Assembly: GCA_031472005.1 (NCBI GenBank) | Contig: PZJY01000011.1 | Span: 1,302,001-1,366,000, forward strand | Source: Tetracladium setigerum | Taxonomy: Eukaryota > Ascomycota > Leotiomycetes > Helotiales | Direction of reading: 5' to 3' | DNA length: 64,000 nt | Shown: positions 46,301 to 56,929 of the stretch, in pieces | How the letters are laid out: every line of letters starts with the position of its first letter | Numbering within the stretch: position 1 is the stretch's first letter | Made by a program: the position numbers and the translations under genes | Notes under the pieces: generated by a model | Told to the model about the DNA's origin: nothing | Seen by the model: only the letters and a program-made list of their open reading frames with translations | Databases searched by the model: none

Positions 46301-47036
46301 GCCCAAGTGGGAATGCGGATTTATATCTGCTAGAACTACAACTGTCAGCGTCTTGTAATAAGCACAGTGGCTTCTACTGCTAACCTTGGTCCAGCACTTT
46401 GCATTGACTTGACACTTCCCGTCCGGCGCATGCCCGCTTGTTCTGCTTCATATACGCTCCCGAATCCCTTCGGGTGTAGGATGGGACTACCTTGCGCTGA
46501 CTGCTGCGAATTATCCCAATTGCTTCCACCTGTCTTTTGTGCTTCTAATTGACTGCGCTGGTAGAAAAGCTTTGCGTCGGCATGGCTCAATGCTCTCTCG
46601 GTCGTATAGTCATAGTAGGCCGTCTTGCGCTGCTTGTCTCGAGATAGTAATCCATCCTCTTTGTCTGACGGCGTGACAGTCTCTGGAGGGGTATCCTCCG
46701 GCACCAAAGCTGCGTCAGGAAGCATGACTCCTTGATCGTCGCTCCTATTGTCCCAAGATCCTTCTGAGCCTGTCGAAGTACGGCCAAAGTCTAGTGTCTG
46801 TTGTTGCAGGTCAGAGATTCTGTCTGCGCCGTCTAATAGAGTTGTCGGCCCAGGGTCGATTCGAGGGGAGGGAGGACCAGAGTTCTGACCTGCGCTTGCT
46901 GAAGGGTTCCAAGTTAGTCTTGATGCGTTGATGTGAGTTAGGGATCTTCTGCTACAACAGATCCACAGGCGCGGAGTCTTGATTGTGGAGAAGCTTGAAG
47001 CTTCTTTCTCGGCAGCCACTTACTAGGAACCTCCAT
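43323..47036 (-). CDS. AMD1: AMP deaminase
   Basis: Converts AMP to IMP and ammonia, setting adenylate levels in purine salvage (cytosolic). Exons on the minus strand: 47036-47024, 46898-46385, 46326-45177, 45126-44006 and 43950-43323; 1141 residues with all phases closed. The regulatory N-terminal half is poorly conserved and Ser/Gly-rich. The catalytic half has VDTHVHHSACMNQKHLLRFI (metal HxH), DMHAHTDSFHRFDKFNLKYN, HCGEAGD, and the family signature SLSTDDPLQFA. A ~210-residue C-terminal extension is Gln/Ser-rich and ends in an acidic run (EDDEEEEEETSDYEMEE). The start exon is only 13 bases (MEVP), chosen because it splices with a good ACTAAC branch site and acceptor. An ATG at 47019 in the intron would read a Cys/Ser-rich leader and looks less likely. 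Confidence 0.93.
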
Positions 47037-47399
47037 TGTTACAAGGAAACAAGTTCAATTGATTTCCACTGCTTGACATGCGACAGCGACGCACTTCAGA
47101 CCTTCAAATGATCGAAGAAACAGCTTTCGAATTTTCGGTCGTACTAGCCTGAGGTCTTGTGTTGGATTCAACAAGACGGGCCTTCCAAAATTAACTTTGG
47201 TATTCACATTCCCGTCACACAAGGGGTGAATGAGACGCGCAGCATGACCCATCACTTTGTGTGCAGCTGGACCTGCCTCCCAGCCCCCAATGTGAAAGCA
47301 GTCTTTTGTTTTATCTGATCTTTTAGGATGCGCAATTGTCTGAAGAGACATACAGGCGCTGATACAGAATTCTTTCTATTCTATCAAATCAAAATTGTT
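47037..47399. other. Intergenic, AMD1 promoter
   Basis: 363 bases upstream of AMP deaminase and downstream of the UDP-GlcNAc transporter stop. No coding sequence or clear motif seen. Confidence 0.4.
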
Positions 47400-48906
47400 C
47401 TATCCTACTTTCGCGTTGCTTCCGGTACTTCCATTGCTCACACTCGCTCTTGGTCTTCGCGCAGCTTTGCTCCCTTCTATCTTTAAACCGTATAGTCCCC
47501 CAGCGAAAAACACCACACATGCTCCCAATAGTGTCCCTGGTGACAGCCTGTTTCCAAACAGCCATATACTCAACAGCAAACTAATCAACTTCCTGACGTT
47601 CAGAACAATGGTTACCGTAAGTGCGGAAGCCGCCGAAGCCAGCAAGTTTACTCCTCGGATACAAGCATATTGTGTCAAAACATTCATGACCAAAAATGCA
47701 AGTTGCCGAGGAATGTGAATTTTGTCGATTGCGCTTTGGAGGTCAAAGGGCAATTTCGACAGAACTTCATGGTTTGGCAAGCTCAAGGCGGGTGAAGCAG
47801 CCAATTTTAAGAATTGCCTTTCCATTCCGGGTATGAATGGTATGAAGAGTGGCAGTGCGAGGAGATGGGAGTAGAAAAGGTTCTCTTTCCAATGGGGCCC
47901 GTACTGCTTGTACGTCTCTTCCGTGTACAAGCCCATAATGGCCGATAGCACCTGCGCGAGAAATAGTATGGCCAGTCCTCTGCTAAACGGAGGACGCTCT
48001 TGAGTCGCTGCAGCGCCGTCCTATTATTTACTGCTTAGCAAGGTTTCACTTATACTTGCCAAAAGAAATTCCCTACCTTGGACTGCTGATCCGACCATGC
48101 CGCAATCACCACTCCGATAGTGAGAAGAGTGACCGCAACAACCTGCATTCTCGAGAATCGTTTCCCCCAAATATAACCAGCCACTAGAGTTGTAATGCTA
48201 CCGCCAGATCGAAGAATGATGTGTATGGGTACCGAGATGTTGTAGCTGAAGGCATGGTTGTTCAAAATATTAATTGTGAAGAACAAGAGTATGTTGATGA
48301 GCCATCTTCGAATAGGAACCCGGTTGGGTCTGATGAAGAATGGTGGTCTGCTACTATCAAACTGCGAGAAGTAGCCAGTGACGGCAACGAAGACGAACTG
48401 GACGAAGGTAAGAAGAGTTCCACTGTCTGGTTCAACCCTGTGATCCGTCAGCACATATTTTGTGAATTCTCTGGAATCAACCATACTTGACAATAGCTTC
48501 CAAGGCAAACACCTATACCACCACCCACTGTAAGCTTGATATCCGCAACAATCATCCACCCGTTCTGGACAGCACTCACGTTTGAGCAGCATCCTCCAAA
48601 GATCAAGGCCAGCATTGCCCCAACCGCGAGCCATTGCGGAATGGTCTCGATAAATATGCGCCCTGCCAAAGCCATCATTTTCGAGGATGTTGGTCGTCTA
48701 TCGTTGATTCCATACAATTCTGCCTTTTCCAAGGGAGCTCTCGCATCGATGATCTTGGGGGTTATGGCATTGTCGTCGAGGGCAGAGGACGATGCTTGAA
48801 GGTCTCGGAGGGTGGATCGTCTTCGAGGCGCCGTCATAAAATTCGAGGAATTGCTGTTGCTATTATTGCTGTTGCTGCCAGAGTCAGCTCGTCGCTTACG
48901 TGCCAT
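47400..48906 (-). CDS. YEA4: UDP-N-acetylglucosamine transporter (UAA/Yea4 family)
   Basis: Nucleotide-sugar antiporter of the ER/Golgi supplying UDP-GlcNAc for chitin and glycan synthesis. Exons on the minus strand: 48906-48580, 48512-48487, 48437-48077 and 48020-47400; 444 residues. A Ser/Asn-rich cytosolic N-terminus is followed by about ten helices. UAA hallmarks seen: LIFGGCCSNVFALEAIVK, GTLLTFVQFVFVAVTGY, NNHAFSYNISVPIHIILRSG, and the last helices with SALTVTIVLNVRKLISLLLS. Exon 2 is a 26-base microexon inside the first helix; both of its splice junctions restore the conserved VFALEAIVK segment. Start ATG 48906 was chosen for the MARKRR N-terminus; no frame problems. The substrate call (UDP-GlcNAc over other UDP-sugars) is by family resemblance. 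Confidence 0.88.
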
Positions 48907-50193
48907 TGATTCCGTGCTTGTACAGTATGGTAGTCGCAGGCTGGCAGAACACAATGGCCAGAGAGAAAGAGAGATTCACTCTGTTGTGGGTTTGCCTTGC
49001 TCGGGAGATGTGTGAATGAATGAATGCTTCCAACTTGACACGTTGGTACAAGGGAGCCGTGCAGCATCCGACCAGAAAAAATAATACGGACCTTCATGCG
49101 CGGAAGGGCAGGAACGTACGAAACTTTAAAAGACCGAGTACGAACGATTTTCCAGAGTACAGGATTTATATTGCGCACCGGTATGAACGGCTTGGGTGTC
49201 GGAGCGGTAGTGAGACTCGGAAGGGGACAGTAAGAAAGGGAAATGATAAACAAATCAGATCGCATCCGCAAGATTATGGTCCATTCTGTGCGGCGGAAAG
49301 GGGTGCCTGTTGAGCCTGTTCCTAGACACTAGAGTAGAGTTGAGTCAAGGGTGGGTTGGCTAGCACAGAAGGAAGATCTCTTCTTACCTATTACTCACCG
49401 GCGCAAGAGTCCAGTTATGTATCTTTAATTAACAACAATCCCCTTCATGTGCTTTGATATCACACCTTGAAACTTACGATCCAACCCAGCTAGCCTCTTT
49501 GGGTCTCCTGTGCGATCGGTTTATGCTTAAATCGGGATGAGGGGTAAGCCTTTTGCTTCCCGTCCGCAAAGGGCATCCATCGGGTATGGCCGTGGCTTGG
49601 TGTTACTATTAATGTTTCTGGCTCTAAGAGTGGCGAGGCCAATACTGGGATTTACCTAGAGTACTCTCACGAAGCAGATGTAATTGTACAGTACTTGTGC
49701 ATACTCTGACTAGAACTGTTCAATATTTACTTCAGATCTCTTCCCAAACATTGGGTGGCTGTCTTATGTTATATGGCTGTCAATACAAGAGATAGAGAAA
49801 CATCTTACATTTCACGGCACCGTATTCTATTGAAATCTCTGGCATTCTTCTTCTGCGAGTTGACTATTCTACTTCATTTCTGGTTGCAAGTTAAACCCCC
49901 AGCCATGTTAGCCACCCTAGCAAGCCTCCCAACCAGAACAAACGCCATCAGTTGCCCAGAGCATGTGAAGGAGCGTTGCCCACGCTCATCCAACATTCAA
50001 TAAAGCACTGATCCACCAACGTGTCCATGGCAGGTAATGCCCTACCATTTCATCATGTATTCGTTTCTGTAATCCGATGAAGGCTGGCTATATAAATCGA
50101 GGAGGAAGGAGATGGGGGGATGCTGTTGCCAGCCAATCACTAAAACGCCGATAGAATGTGACCAAGAGACCCCTTTGCCCAATATTTCCATTT
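48907..50193. other. Intergenic, tandem minus-strand genes
   Basis: 1.3 kb with the YEA4 promoter and CDC55 3' flank. Several short open frames, none with family resemblance. A GTACAGTAC palindrome lies near 49686. Confidence 0.4.
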
Positions 50194-52109
50194 CTACAAT
50201 GCTGAGAAGACGAAAAGCTGATCATCGTTAGCCAATGTTCTCTCATACCACACTTTGTACCCACATTATTGGTTGCGGCAATAGCAATGCTATCCTCAAA
50301 TGGATGCCAGCTCATATGTAAGATCTTCTTATTGAAGTCAATCTGATCCGCATCGGTCTCTTTGCGCATTCTACCACCTTGCCCGGCTGCACCAGCTGCT
50401 GGGCTGCCGGCTCTCGATGTACCCTTCTTGCCTCCGTTCGTTGCCGTTGGGCTGGCGGAAGAATTGATCGGTGTGGGGATTCCAACCTTCTTTGCCTTAA
50501 ATGCTGACTTGTCTGCTTGCAAGACTACCTCGACCTCCTTGTCGGGATCCGAAGGATAGATCATGAAATTGTTATTGTAGCTACCAGTCATCACATTCTT
50601 GGCATCGCCAGAGAAGACAACCTCGAACTTGTCAAAGATGCTATCATTCTCATAGGTATCACAGAGGCGAGGGCGGAGGTGCTCATGGATAGGGATGGTC
50701 TTCACGGGCTGTCGCTCCATGTTGACGTCCCAAATCTTCACTGTCAGATAGTCACGCGACAGAATGTAACGCCCATCATGAGAGAATCTAACGTCAGAAA
50801 TGGAGGAGATGATTTCGGAAAAGAAGGATCGAGCTTGTGGATCTTCTTCTTGCTCAAATTCTAGCAAGGGTTGTCAGTCGGGTCCCAAAACATCGTCACT
50901 GCGCATTACTTACGCTTGGAGTGTTGATCGCACAGTGCCTTCTCCCGCATATCTGCCAGCTTGATGGTACCCTTCGAGCTTGCGTACATAAACCAATTGC
51001 AACTCTGTGGGTGGAACTCCGCAGCTGTAATCACCTCCGTCAATTCTTCCATGTTGGCAGGTTTGATATCGACGATATTGAAGCTTTGATCTTGGATGTT
51101 CAAGTTCCACAGGTTTATCCTCAAATCATCACTACTAATAAAAGTCTCTCCATCGCTGTTCACTGAGATGCTGTTGATGTGGTAGGCATGGGCGTTTGCA
51201 TATGTTCGGCGGGGTACTGCGGCCACGACCGTGTCATGGTGTGTAAGGCGGGTAGTTTAAGGTCGTGAGAGCTGTTGAAGTGAACGTTGCTGATCGATCG
51301 CACAGCACCTCCGCCTCCAGCTGCATTTCCTGGAGTTAAATCGTGAGAAAGATTGTTCTCTGCAACAACCTTCAAAGACTTCTCAAAAACCTTCCATAGT
51401 TTGATGGTCTTGTCGTTGGTGGAGAGGAGGTAATGGGAAGCATTTTGTCTTCGGCACCACTTAATCTTGTTGATTTTCTCTTCGATCTCGAGGGACTTGA
51501 GGTAATCGAATTCGGGTTCGTGAGATTGAAATTCGGTGTGGAATTTATACTCGCATGTTTTTTTCTAGACGTCATATCAGCCATTTTTGCCACTTGAGCC
51601 CCCAGACTGGTATAGAGTGGAAGATGTACAGTTTCGTTTCTCTCAAACAAGACTACTCTTCCTCCCTTATCACCCGTTGCAAGGTAGTTGCCGGTGTGGT
51701 CAAACTCCACGGTTGAGATTATGTCCGCTGTGTTGGCACAGGTCAGCATTCCGTTCCACTTCCACGATAGTGATGCTCGCGTGTAATGAGAGAGAGACGA
51801 GTCTCCTCGGGACACAAGCCCTGGCCCTCCCTCTCTTCCTTCGATGGTAGTAGCAACAGTCATTGTATAGCTAACCTTCTGTGATATCCTCTACATCTCC
51901 CTTGTCACCGAAACATCTGACCCAACAGTTAGCTCAAGTGCATCAAGCGCGCAGACGTCGCTACTGGCGGATAGCATCAATTCAGAGCTGTGCCATCGGC
52001 AGATCATGCTCGAGTGCTTCTTTGGCAGAAAAGGTCTCGGCGGGGAGGAGGGGCGGACTACATACTGGGTGAACTTCCATGTAGGAGAGTTCGGCTCGGC
52101 GTCCACCAT
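50194..52109 (-). CDS. CDC55: PP2A regulatory B subunit (PR55/Cdc55) (frame break)
   Basis: WD-repeat targeting subunit of protein phosphatase 2A, acting in mitotic control and morphogenesis. Exons on the minus strand: 52109-52066, 51916-51876, 51727-51630, 51564-50914, 50860-50265 and 50217-50194; 484 residues. Conserved blocks: WKFTQCFGDKGDVEDITE (across exons 1-2), ADIISTVEFDHTGNYLATGD, CEYKFHTEFQSHEPEFDYL, INSISVNSDGETFISSDDLR, AAEFHPQSCNWFMYASSKG, ILSRDYLTVKIWDVNME, and a fungal insert rich in Ser/Gly/Ala before the last blade. The last coding exon is 24 bases (LFVFSAL). The frame breaks at the G run 51249-51251 (C3 on the coding strand): LKLP, then RLTHHDTVVAAVPRR one frame back. A single base repairs it and closes all splice phases. 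Confidence 0.93.
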
Positions 52110-53242
52110 CTTTACAATCTGGGAAGATCGGATTTTTCTTCGCCAGGTAATGGGGGTGAAGAGCTAGTTGGCGCTATGTGCGAGAGAGCAAGATGCTCGG
52201 TCTGATCGAGGTTGTCGGGGTCGTTGGTCGTGGGGTCGTGGGCGGGAAGTTGAACAGTTGGTGTACAGGAAAGGCTGAGGAAGCAAGGGTAGGTGGGTGG
52301 ATGCCCAAGCACGTTTGGATGAGGAAGTTACGGTGTGCTAAGCAGAGAGAGTCCTGAACCACAAGTACTGGCAGTATACTGTGCTGTAGGTATCGATCAA
52401 TGCGTGCTGGAGCAGAGAGCGAGAGGCGCGTCAAATTTGAGAATGGGGAGGAAGCTTGCTGAGAGCGGTTCAAGTCGAGCTGGTGGTGTTGGCATGGGGC
52501 GCGATCAGAGAGGTAAAGAAGTCAACTTTGGGGGGAAGGTCGGTGGGGTATGGATGACTAATACAACTACCGCCGGATTGACTTGTTGATACTGAGATGT
52601 TGGTCGACCTTGTCTGAGGTGAAGTTGAGACGAACAAATAAAGTCAGTTACCGTACTGTAACCACCTCATGGAATTCACCCAAATAACATGGCCTTTGAC
52701 AGAGGAGGATTACAGTTGTTTGCAAAGCGTGAATCACCATGCCATTCCCACCATCTCTTTGTGCTCTACCGGTCTTGGCGTTGTTGACGTCCGGGAATTT
52801 AGCGTCAACTCTCAACCCTTTGGGATCTTGTCTGGCACTTTCCTTTTCACATTATTTTCTTCTCTGCAGGTTAATCTACTTTCTTTCTCTACCTAATTAT
52901 TCCACCTTACACATGGTTCCCTTCCTACCTACCTAGCTAGGTATTCTTGAACAAGCGAGGTAAGGTATACAAGATTTGAATACCTAGGTATCCAAGAAAT
53001 ACTGTAAAGCATACCATTCCCAAAGGCGCCCGCCACAACCGGCAGCACTTCTTGGTACACTCAACATCCATTATAAAAAGTAATAAGCGTTTCATTGTCA
53101 TTCCAGAAGCTTCAAATAATAACGAGTACCAGGGAAAATCACAGACAATCTCCTTTTTCGTTGAGTCGTTGAAGTCTACGGAGTATATCCTTCTCCACAT
53201 GCATCGTGTCAGACGATAATCGAGCCTCGGCGCAGATTGAAG
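52110..53242. other. Divergent intergenic region
   Basis: 1.1 kb between CDC55 (-) and the hypothetical gene (+). No gene supported. A GT-rich stretch follows the CDC55 start, and a near-palindrome GTTACCGTACTGTAAC sits at about 52648. Confidence 0.4.
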
Positions 53243-54241
53243 ATGGATGAAACCAAGGGTAAAGGTCGAGATCTTTCTCAAGATCATGAAAGAGCTCCCA
53301 AGGCCAAAGGAACTCCTTCAGATTCCTCTTTGCTCTCACGAATAGCATCGTCGGCAGAAGCCTTAACTCGAAACGCCTTTGCGCCTTCAAGCAGTGCCGA
53401 GGTCACGTCGACTCTTTCGAATTCCGAAAAGGCACAACCATCTGGATCAAATAGTAGAAACACAGCCATAGGAGAGAGTTCTCAGTCTTTCTTGACTCCG
53501 AGAGAACAACAACAACTTTCCGGAGGCTCTAATGGCTTCAGAGAAAGCCACAAAGAGGAACACATCCGGCAATCTGAGGCTGAGTTTTCGGATTTCTTGG
53601 ATGGGATAGACTCCTTTAAACCTTCTGTTGTTGATGCAACATCTACATCTGGATCTTTTCTTTCCACAAATAGTGTTCCTCAAAGCACCGAAGTAACGAA
53701 TTCTTTTAATAATGCATGGTCCAAATCTCAAGACTTTCTTGCCCCAGTTTCGGCTAGCCGCACGATAGCCGAACAAGAAAGCCGTGACGGCGAGGATGTT
53801 CGGGCCATACTTTCTAGCCCAACAGCATTCGACTTTGAAGCATTCGAGCTACCTGTGGAGCAAGATGGAAATTATGACTGGGGGTTATCGTCTGAGCAGT
53901 TGACACAACTTCGAGCAATTACGAAGGAATTGTTTCCGCTCCCACCACCACCGCACGGAACAATCTCTGCAACCAACTCACTCAATCTCATACCACAACA
54001 TGATCTTGCCTCAAGTTCTCACCCGATGGGACCCACAGAGTTTGAGGCTACAGAGGAGTGGAGGAGTCAGTGGGAGGGAGTGTTGACTCGATACACAGAT
54101 GAAGTTTGGGGAGGCTTGTTGCCGCTGGTGAGGGAAGCAAGACAAGAGGCCGAGGACATCAAAGGACAGGATGCGGTACAGGTGCAACCGAAGGCTTTAA
54201 GAAGGCTTGAGGCTATACTGGGGCATTTGCAAAGGCGTTAG
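53243..54241 (+). CDS. Conserved-looking hypothetical protein
   Basis: Single exon, 332 residues, no family I can name. The N-terminal half is Ser/Thr/Gln-rich and looks disordered, with a short amphipathic SLLSRIASSAEALTRNAF segment near residue 30 and an acidic AEFSDFLDGID block. The C-terminal ~100 residues look folded and helical: GLSSEQLTQLRAITKELFP, then EEWRSQWEGVLTRYTDEVWG, then LVREARQEAEDI and LRRLEAILGHLQ. There is no signal peptide or membrane segment. The layout (disordered body, helical tail with Trp pairs) suggests a protein-binding adaptor, but that is only inference. The frame opens at TTG two codons earlier; the ATG at 53243 is the first real start. Confidence 0.6.
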   Translation: MDETKGKGRDLSQDHERAPKAKGTPSDSSLLSRIASSAEALTRNAFAPSSSAEVTSTLSNSEKAQPSGSNSRNTAIGESSQSFLTPREQQQLSGGSNGFRESHKEEHIRQSEAEFSDFLDGIDSFKPSVVDATSTSGSFLSTNSVPQSTEVTNSFNNAWSKSQDFLAPVSASRTIAEQESRDGEDVRAILSSPTAFDFEAFELPVEQDGNYDWGLSSEQLTQLRAITKELFPLPPPPHGTISATNSLNLIPQHDLASSSHPMGPTEFEATEEWRSQWEGVLTRYTDEVWGGLLPLVREARQEAEDIKGQDAVQVQPKALRRLEAILGHLQRR

Positions 54242-54521
54242 CCTCTCTATTATGAAGAGCCTCCGAGGTAGTTCACTTCTGGAGGTGCTATGTTTGTATA
54301 GCTTGTATGGATGCCGAGGAAGTTGTCAAAATAAAGGCCTGGATCATGAGACGAAAGCTTGATTAAGCCCTGCAGTATTGGTGTATTTCTCAACTTTCAA
54401 TCTTGTATTGAACAAACAACACGATTATTGTATTGCTGAATTTGCTGATTGTATTGTGTTCGCTTAATCTTATACTCCGAACTCCCAAATGACAACAACT
54501 CCCAAAAAATTCATTACCACT

Positions 54522-55423
54522 TCAAGCACCGATATCCTTCTGTATTTTATTTTTCGAAATAAAATAATTAGCCCCCACAACCTTTAACCCCTCCTTCTCG
54601 GCCCACCCCCTAACACCATGCCTGTCCTTCCCAGTTCCCCAATTCTTCCTCTCCTCAGGCACCGTCAGGTTATTATTATCACCTTGTAACAGAACAAACA
54701 CGTAGCGGTGGAATCCAGTCTTTGCTGGCGGTCCTGGTGGTTTGTCTTTCCCAATGTTAACACACAAACATATCCCGGTGATTCAAATGGAGTTTTTTTG
54801 TTCGCTTACACTCGACAATATCTTCAACCCCTCCACTTCTCACACTTAGATCCAACTCCCCAAAACCCAAATCCTCATCCTTCTTCCCGCTACCAACGGG
54901 AAAAGTCCCAATCCAATGACAAAACTCACTCCACTCTGGACTCTCCCTAGAGGGTGCGTCCGGATCCGTCAATACAACCGTCAGATTCACGCCGAATGTT
55001 CGCGCATCGACATCCGGACAGTAAATCTTCAGAGAAGGCGAACTCTGTACTTTCGATGGCTTAATGGAATTCCCGAGAGTGACGGATCGGTGATGGCGTC
55101 CGTAGTAGGGAGCGAGGAAACAGGTTGGGTTGAAATCGTCGAGGACGTCGGGGATGATAGAGGATTCTTGGAGTCTAGAGGTTGTTGGTTAATTGAATTA
55201 ATTGAATTATTATGAATTGGGTTTTGTTTTTGCGATGAGGCAAAATGATGGAAGAAGAGTGTTCTCAGAGTATTTGTTAGAGGTGGTCTTACGCGTGACG
55301 GATGGACTTGAAGATTGGAGTTGGGGTGGAGAAGACTTGTTGGTATTGCTCGTCGAGGAAGGCTGTGCCCAGGGGGATGAGGGGGAGGAGAAGAAGAGTA
55401 GCAGGTTGAAATTGGGAGAACAT
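54522..55423 (-). CDS. Secreted phosphatidylethanolamine-binding (PEBP) family protein
   Basis: Exons on the minus strand: 55423-55293, 55174-54810 and 54745-54522; 239 residues. The N-terminal hydrophobic leader (TLLLLPLIPLGTAF) looks like a signal peptide. The PEBP core shows LTVVLTDPDAPSRESPEWSE (ligand-site DPDAP), FCHWIGTF, and KPPGPPAKTGFHRYVFVLLQ (the conserved GPP and HRYVF motifs). The second intron splits the loop just before KPPGPP. Secreted PEBPs of fungi are related to yeast Tfs1/Ybp-type inhibitors and mammalian RKIP, but the ligand or partner here is unknown. C runs of five in the signal-peptide exon read correctly, in contrast to those in neighbouring genes. It converges with the hypothetical gene at 53243. 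Confidence 0.82.
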
Positions 55424-56929
55424 CGTGGAGATAGTCGTGTATTAACAAACTAACAAAGTTCCTTTGTATTCGTCTTGCAATTCTCTACTGCTTGTGAGCT
55501 TCAGACTAAGTTATGTTGATGGGAGAACATTCTTGATATTGAGATAAATTCTACGTCATGGTAGTCACGTGATATTCAGCAGATCATCAAAGTATTCCAT
55601 AGCTCCTGTTGCTTTCGAATGAGGACCAGAAACCGCGGAAGAGGAAAATATTGCAGTTCATACCTACCTAAGTACTTGCTGTCTGCCTACATAGAATCTA
55701 GATATAATAGCCGAGCGAAATACGTCTACGAAATCATCAACTTCGACGGTAGAGGTTGCCAAGCAATGCTGTTGTTATTTTGAGGTTTGGATATTGAATT
55801 TAGAAGAAGAATCATCCTTTCTAAATCCTAGATAAGTACCCAATATTTACTCGTAAACTAGGTTGCGATATAGTTGAAAACATTAAATAGATTTTACAGC
55901 TTTCAAACTAATGATGGCTCTATAATCTTTCAATTACTGCACCATAAACAAAAGCTGACCAACTCTCTACACCAAGAAATAAGACAAAAAAATTATTTCC
56001 CAGTCCAATGCTGTCGAATCTCCAACTTGGAACCTCAGAACGAACTCCCGAAAAGACGAAACAAAAAATGAAATTAGCATGTCCGCAAACAGATGTTTAC
56101 GAGGCCAACTTGAGCCATCATCAAGTGGAAGGGGAAAGTTGTTTGCCACCCTTGACTACACAGCATGAACCACCAATACCAAAAGCATGAACTTGTCATA
56201 AGAGCAAAAGAGCATAAGAGCATGGTGGGTTAGGCATAGGGGTAAACCTTGTGACCCTCGGCCATCACCATCACCATGAACCCACGCGTAGGTATTTTCA
56301 TCATGCCCAATATAGTATCCCCCTATTGATCAAGCAGTTTTCAAATCGCAAGCTGAGACCAACAACTTGTTTGTTTCCATACCTGCAGTCTTCACCAAGC
56401 TAGCATGAAATGCCACGCCCTGAAGCCGCTGCTCTTTATGTTGCTTCAAGCTCTCAAAGGGGAGGACCAGGAACAAAGTTTGGAGCCTCCATGAAAAGAT
56501 GAAAGAAAAGCAAGGGGCCACTTGATCTTGAGCGCACAAGGAGGATAATGCGAATTTAAAATAGTGAATTTTCTAAGATGCGTTTTATCGCGAGTCCACA
56601 TGAATATGGGGACCACCTTCGGCCTGGATTTTAGGGATGACGGTCTGTTGTTAAGCCTTGGCGATCACAGGTGCTGTGCATGAAAGGGACATTTCCATCC
56701 AAAACCAGGAATAATAAGAGCCTCAAACACCACGCCCGACACAGACTCGGACCCGATAATTTCCTCTAGAGCACCACGGTTCTACGAGAACCTGAGCATT
56801 CTCTAGACTCTCTTTTTCGCGAACTCTAGAAGCTTCTGCGCCCCAGGAAGGCCGGCTCCAAAGTCTCGGAGCTAACAACAACATTGTTGAGCGCGACAAC
56901 CCTTGATCAACACTTTGCAGCTCGACGAA
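55424..56929. other. Divergent intergenic region
   Basis: 1.5 kb between the PEBP gene (-) and VPS1 (+). AT-rich at left. No gene supported, and a short AGAGCATA-type repetition near 56204 is the only internal pattern seen. Confidence 0.4.

Noticed and set aside
46385..47019. Alternative AMP deaminase start at 47019 without the first intron
   Set aside because: The 13-base exon at 47036-47024 plus an ACTAAC branch site and CCCTTCAG acceptor give a cleaner N-terminus; the alternative leader is Cys/Arg-rich and looks intronic.
51372..51863. Apparent start of the PP2A-B protein at 51863 (MTVATTIEGREGG)
   Set aside because: This sequence is intronic. The conserved N-terminus is supplied by exons at 52109-52066 and 51916-51876, which splice in phase to 51727.
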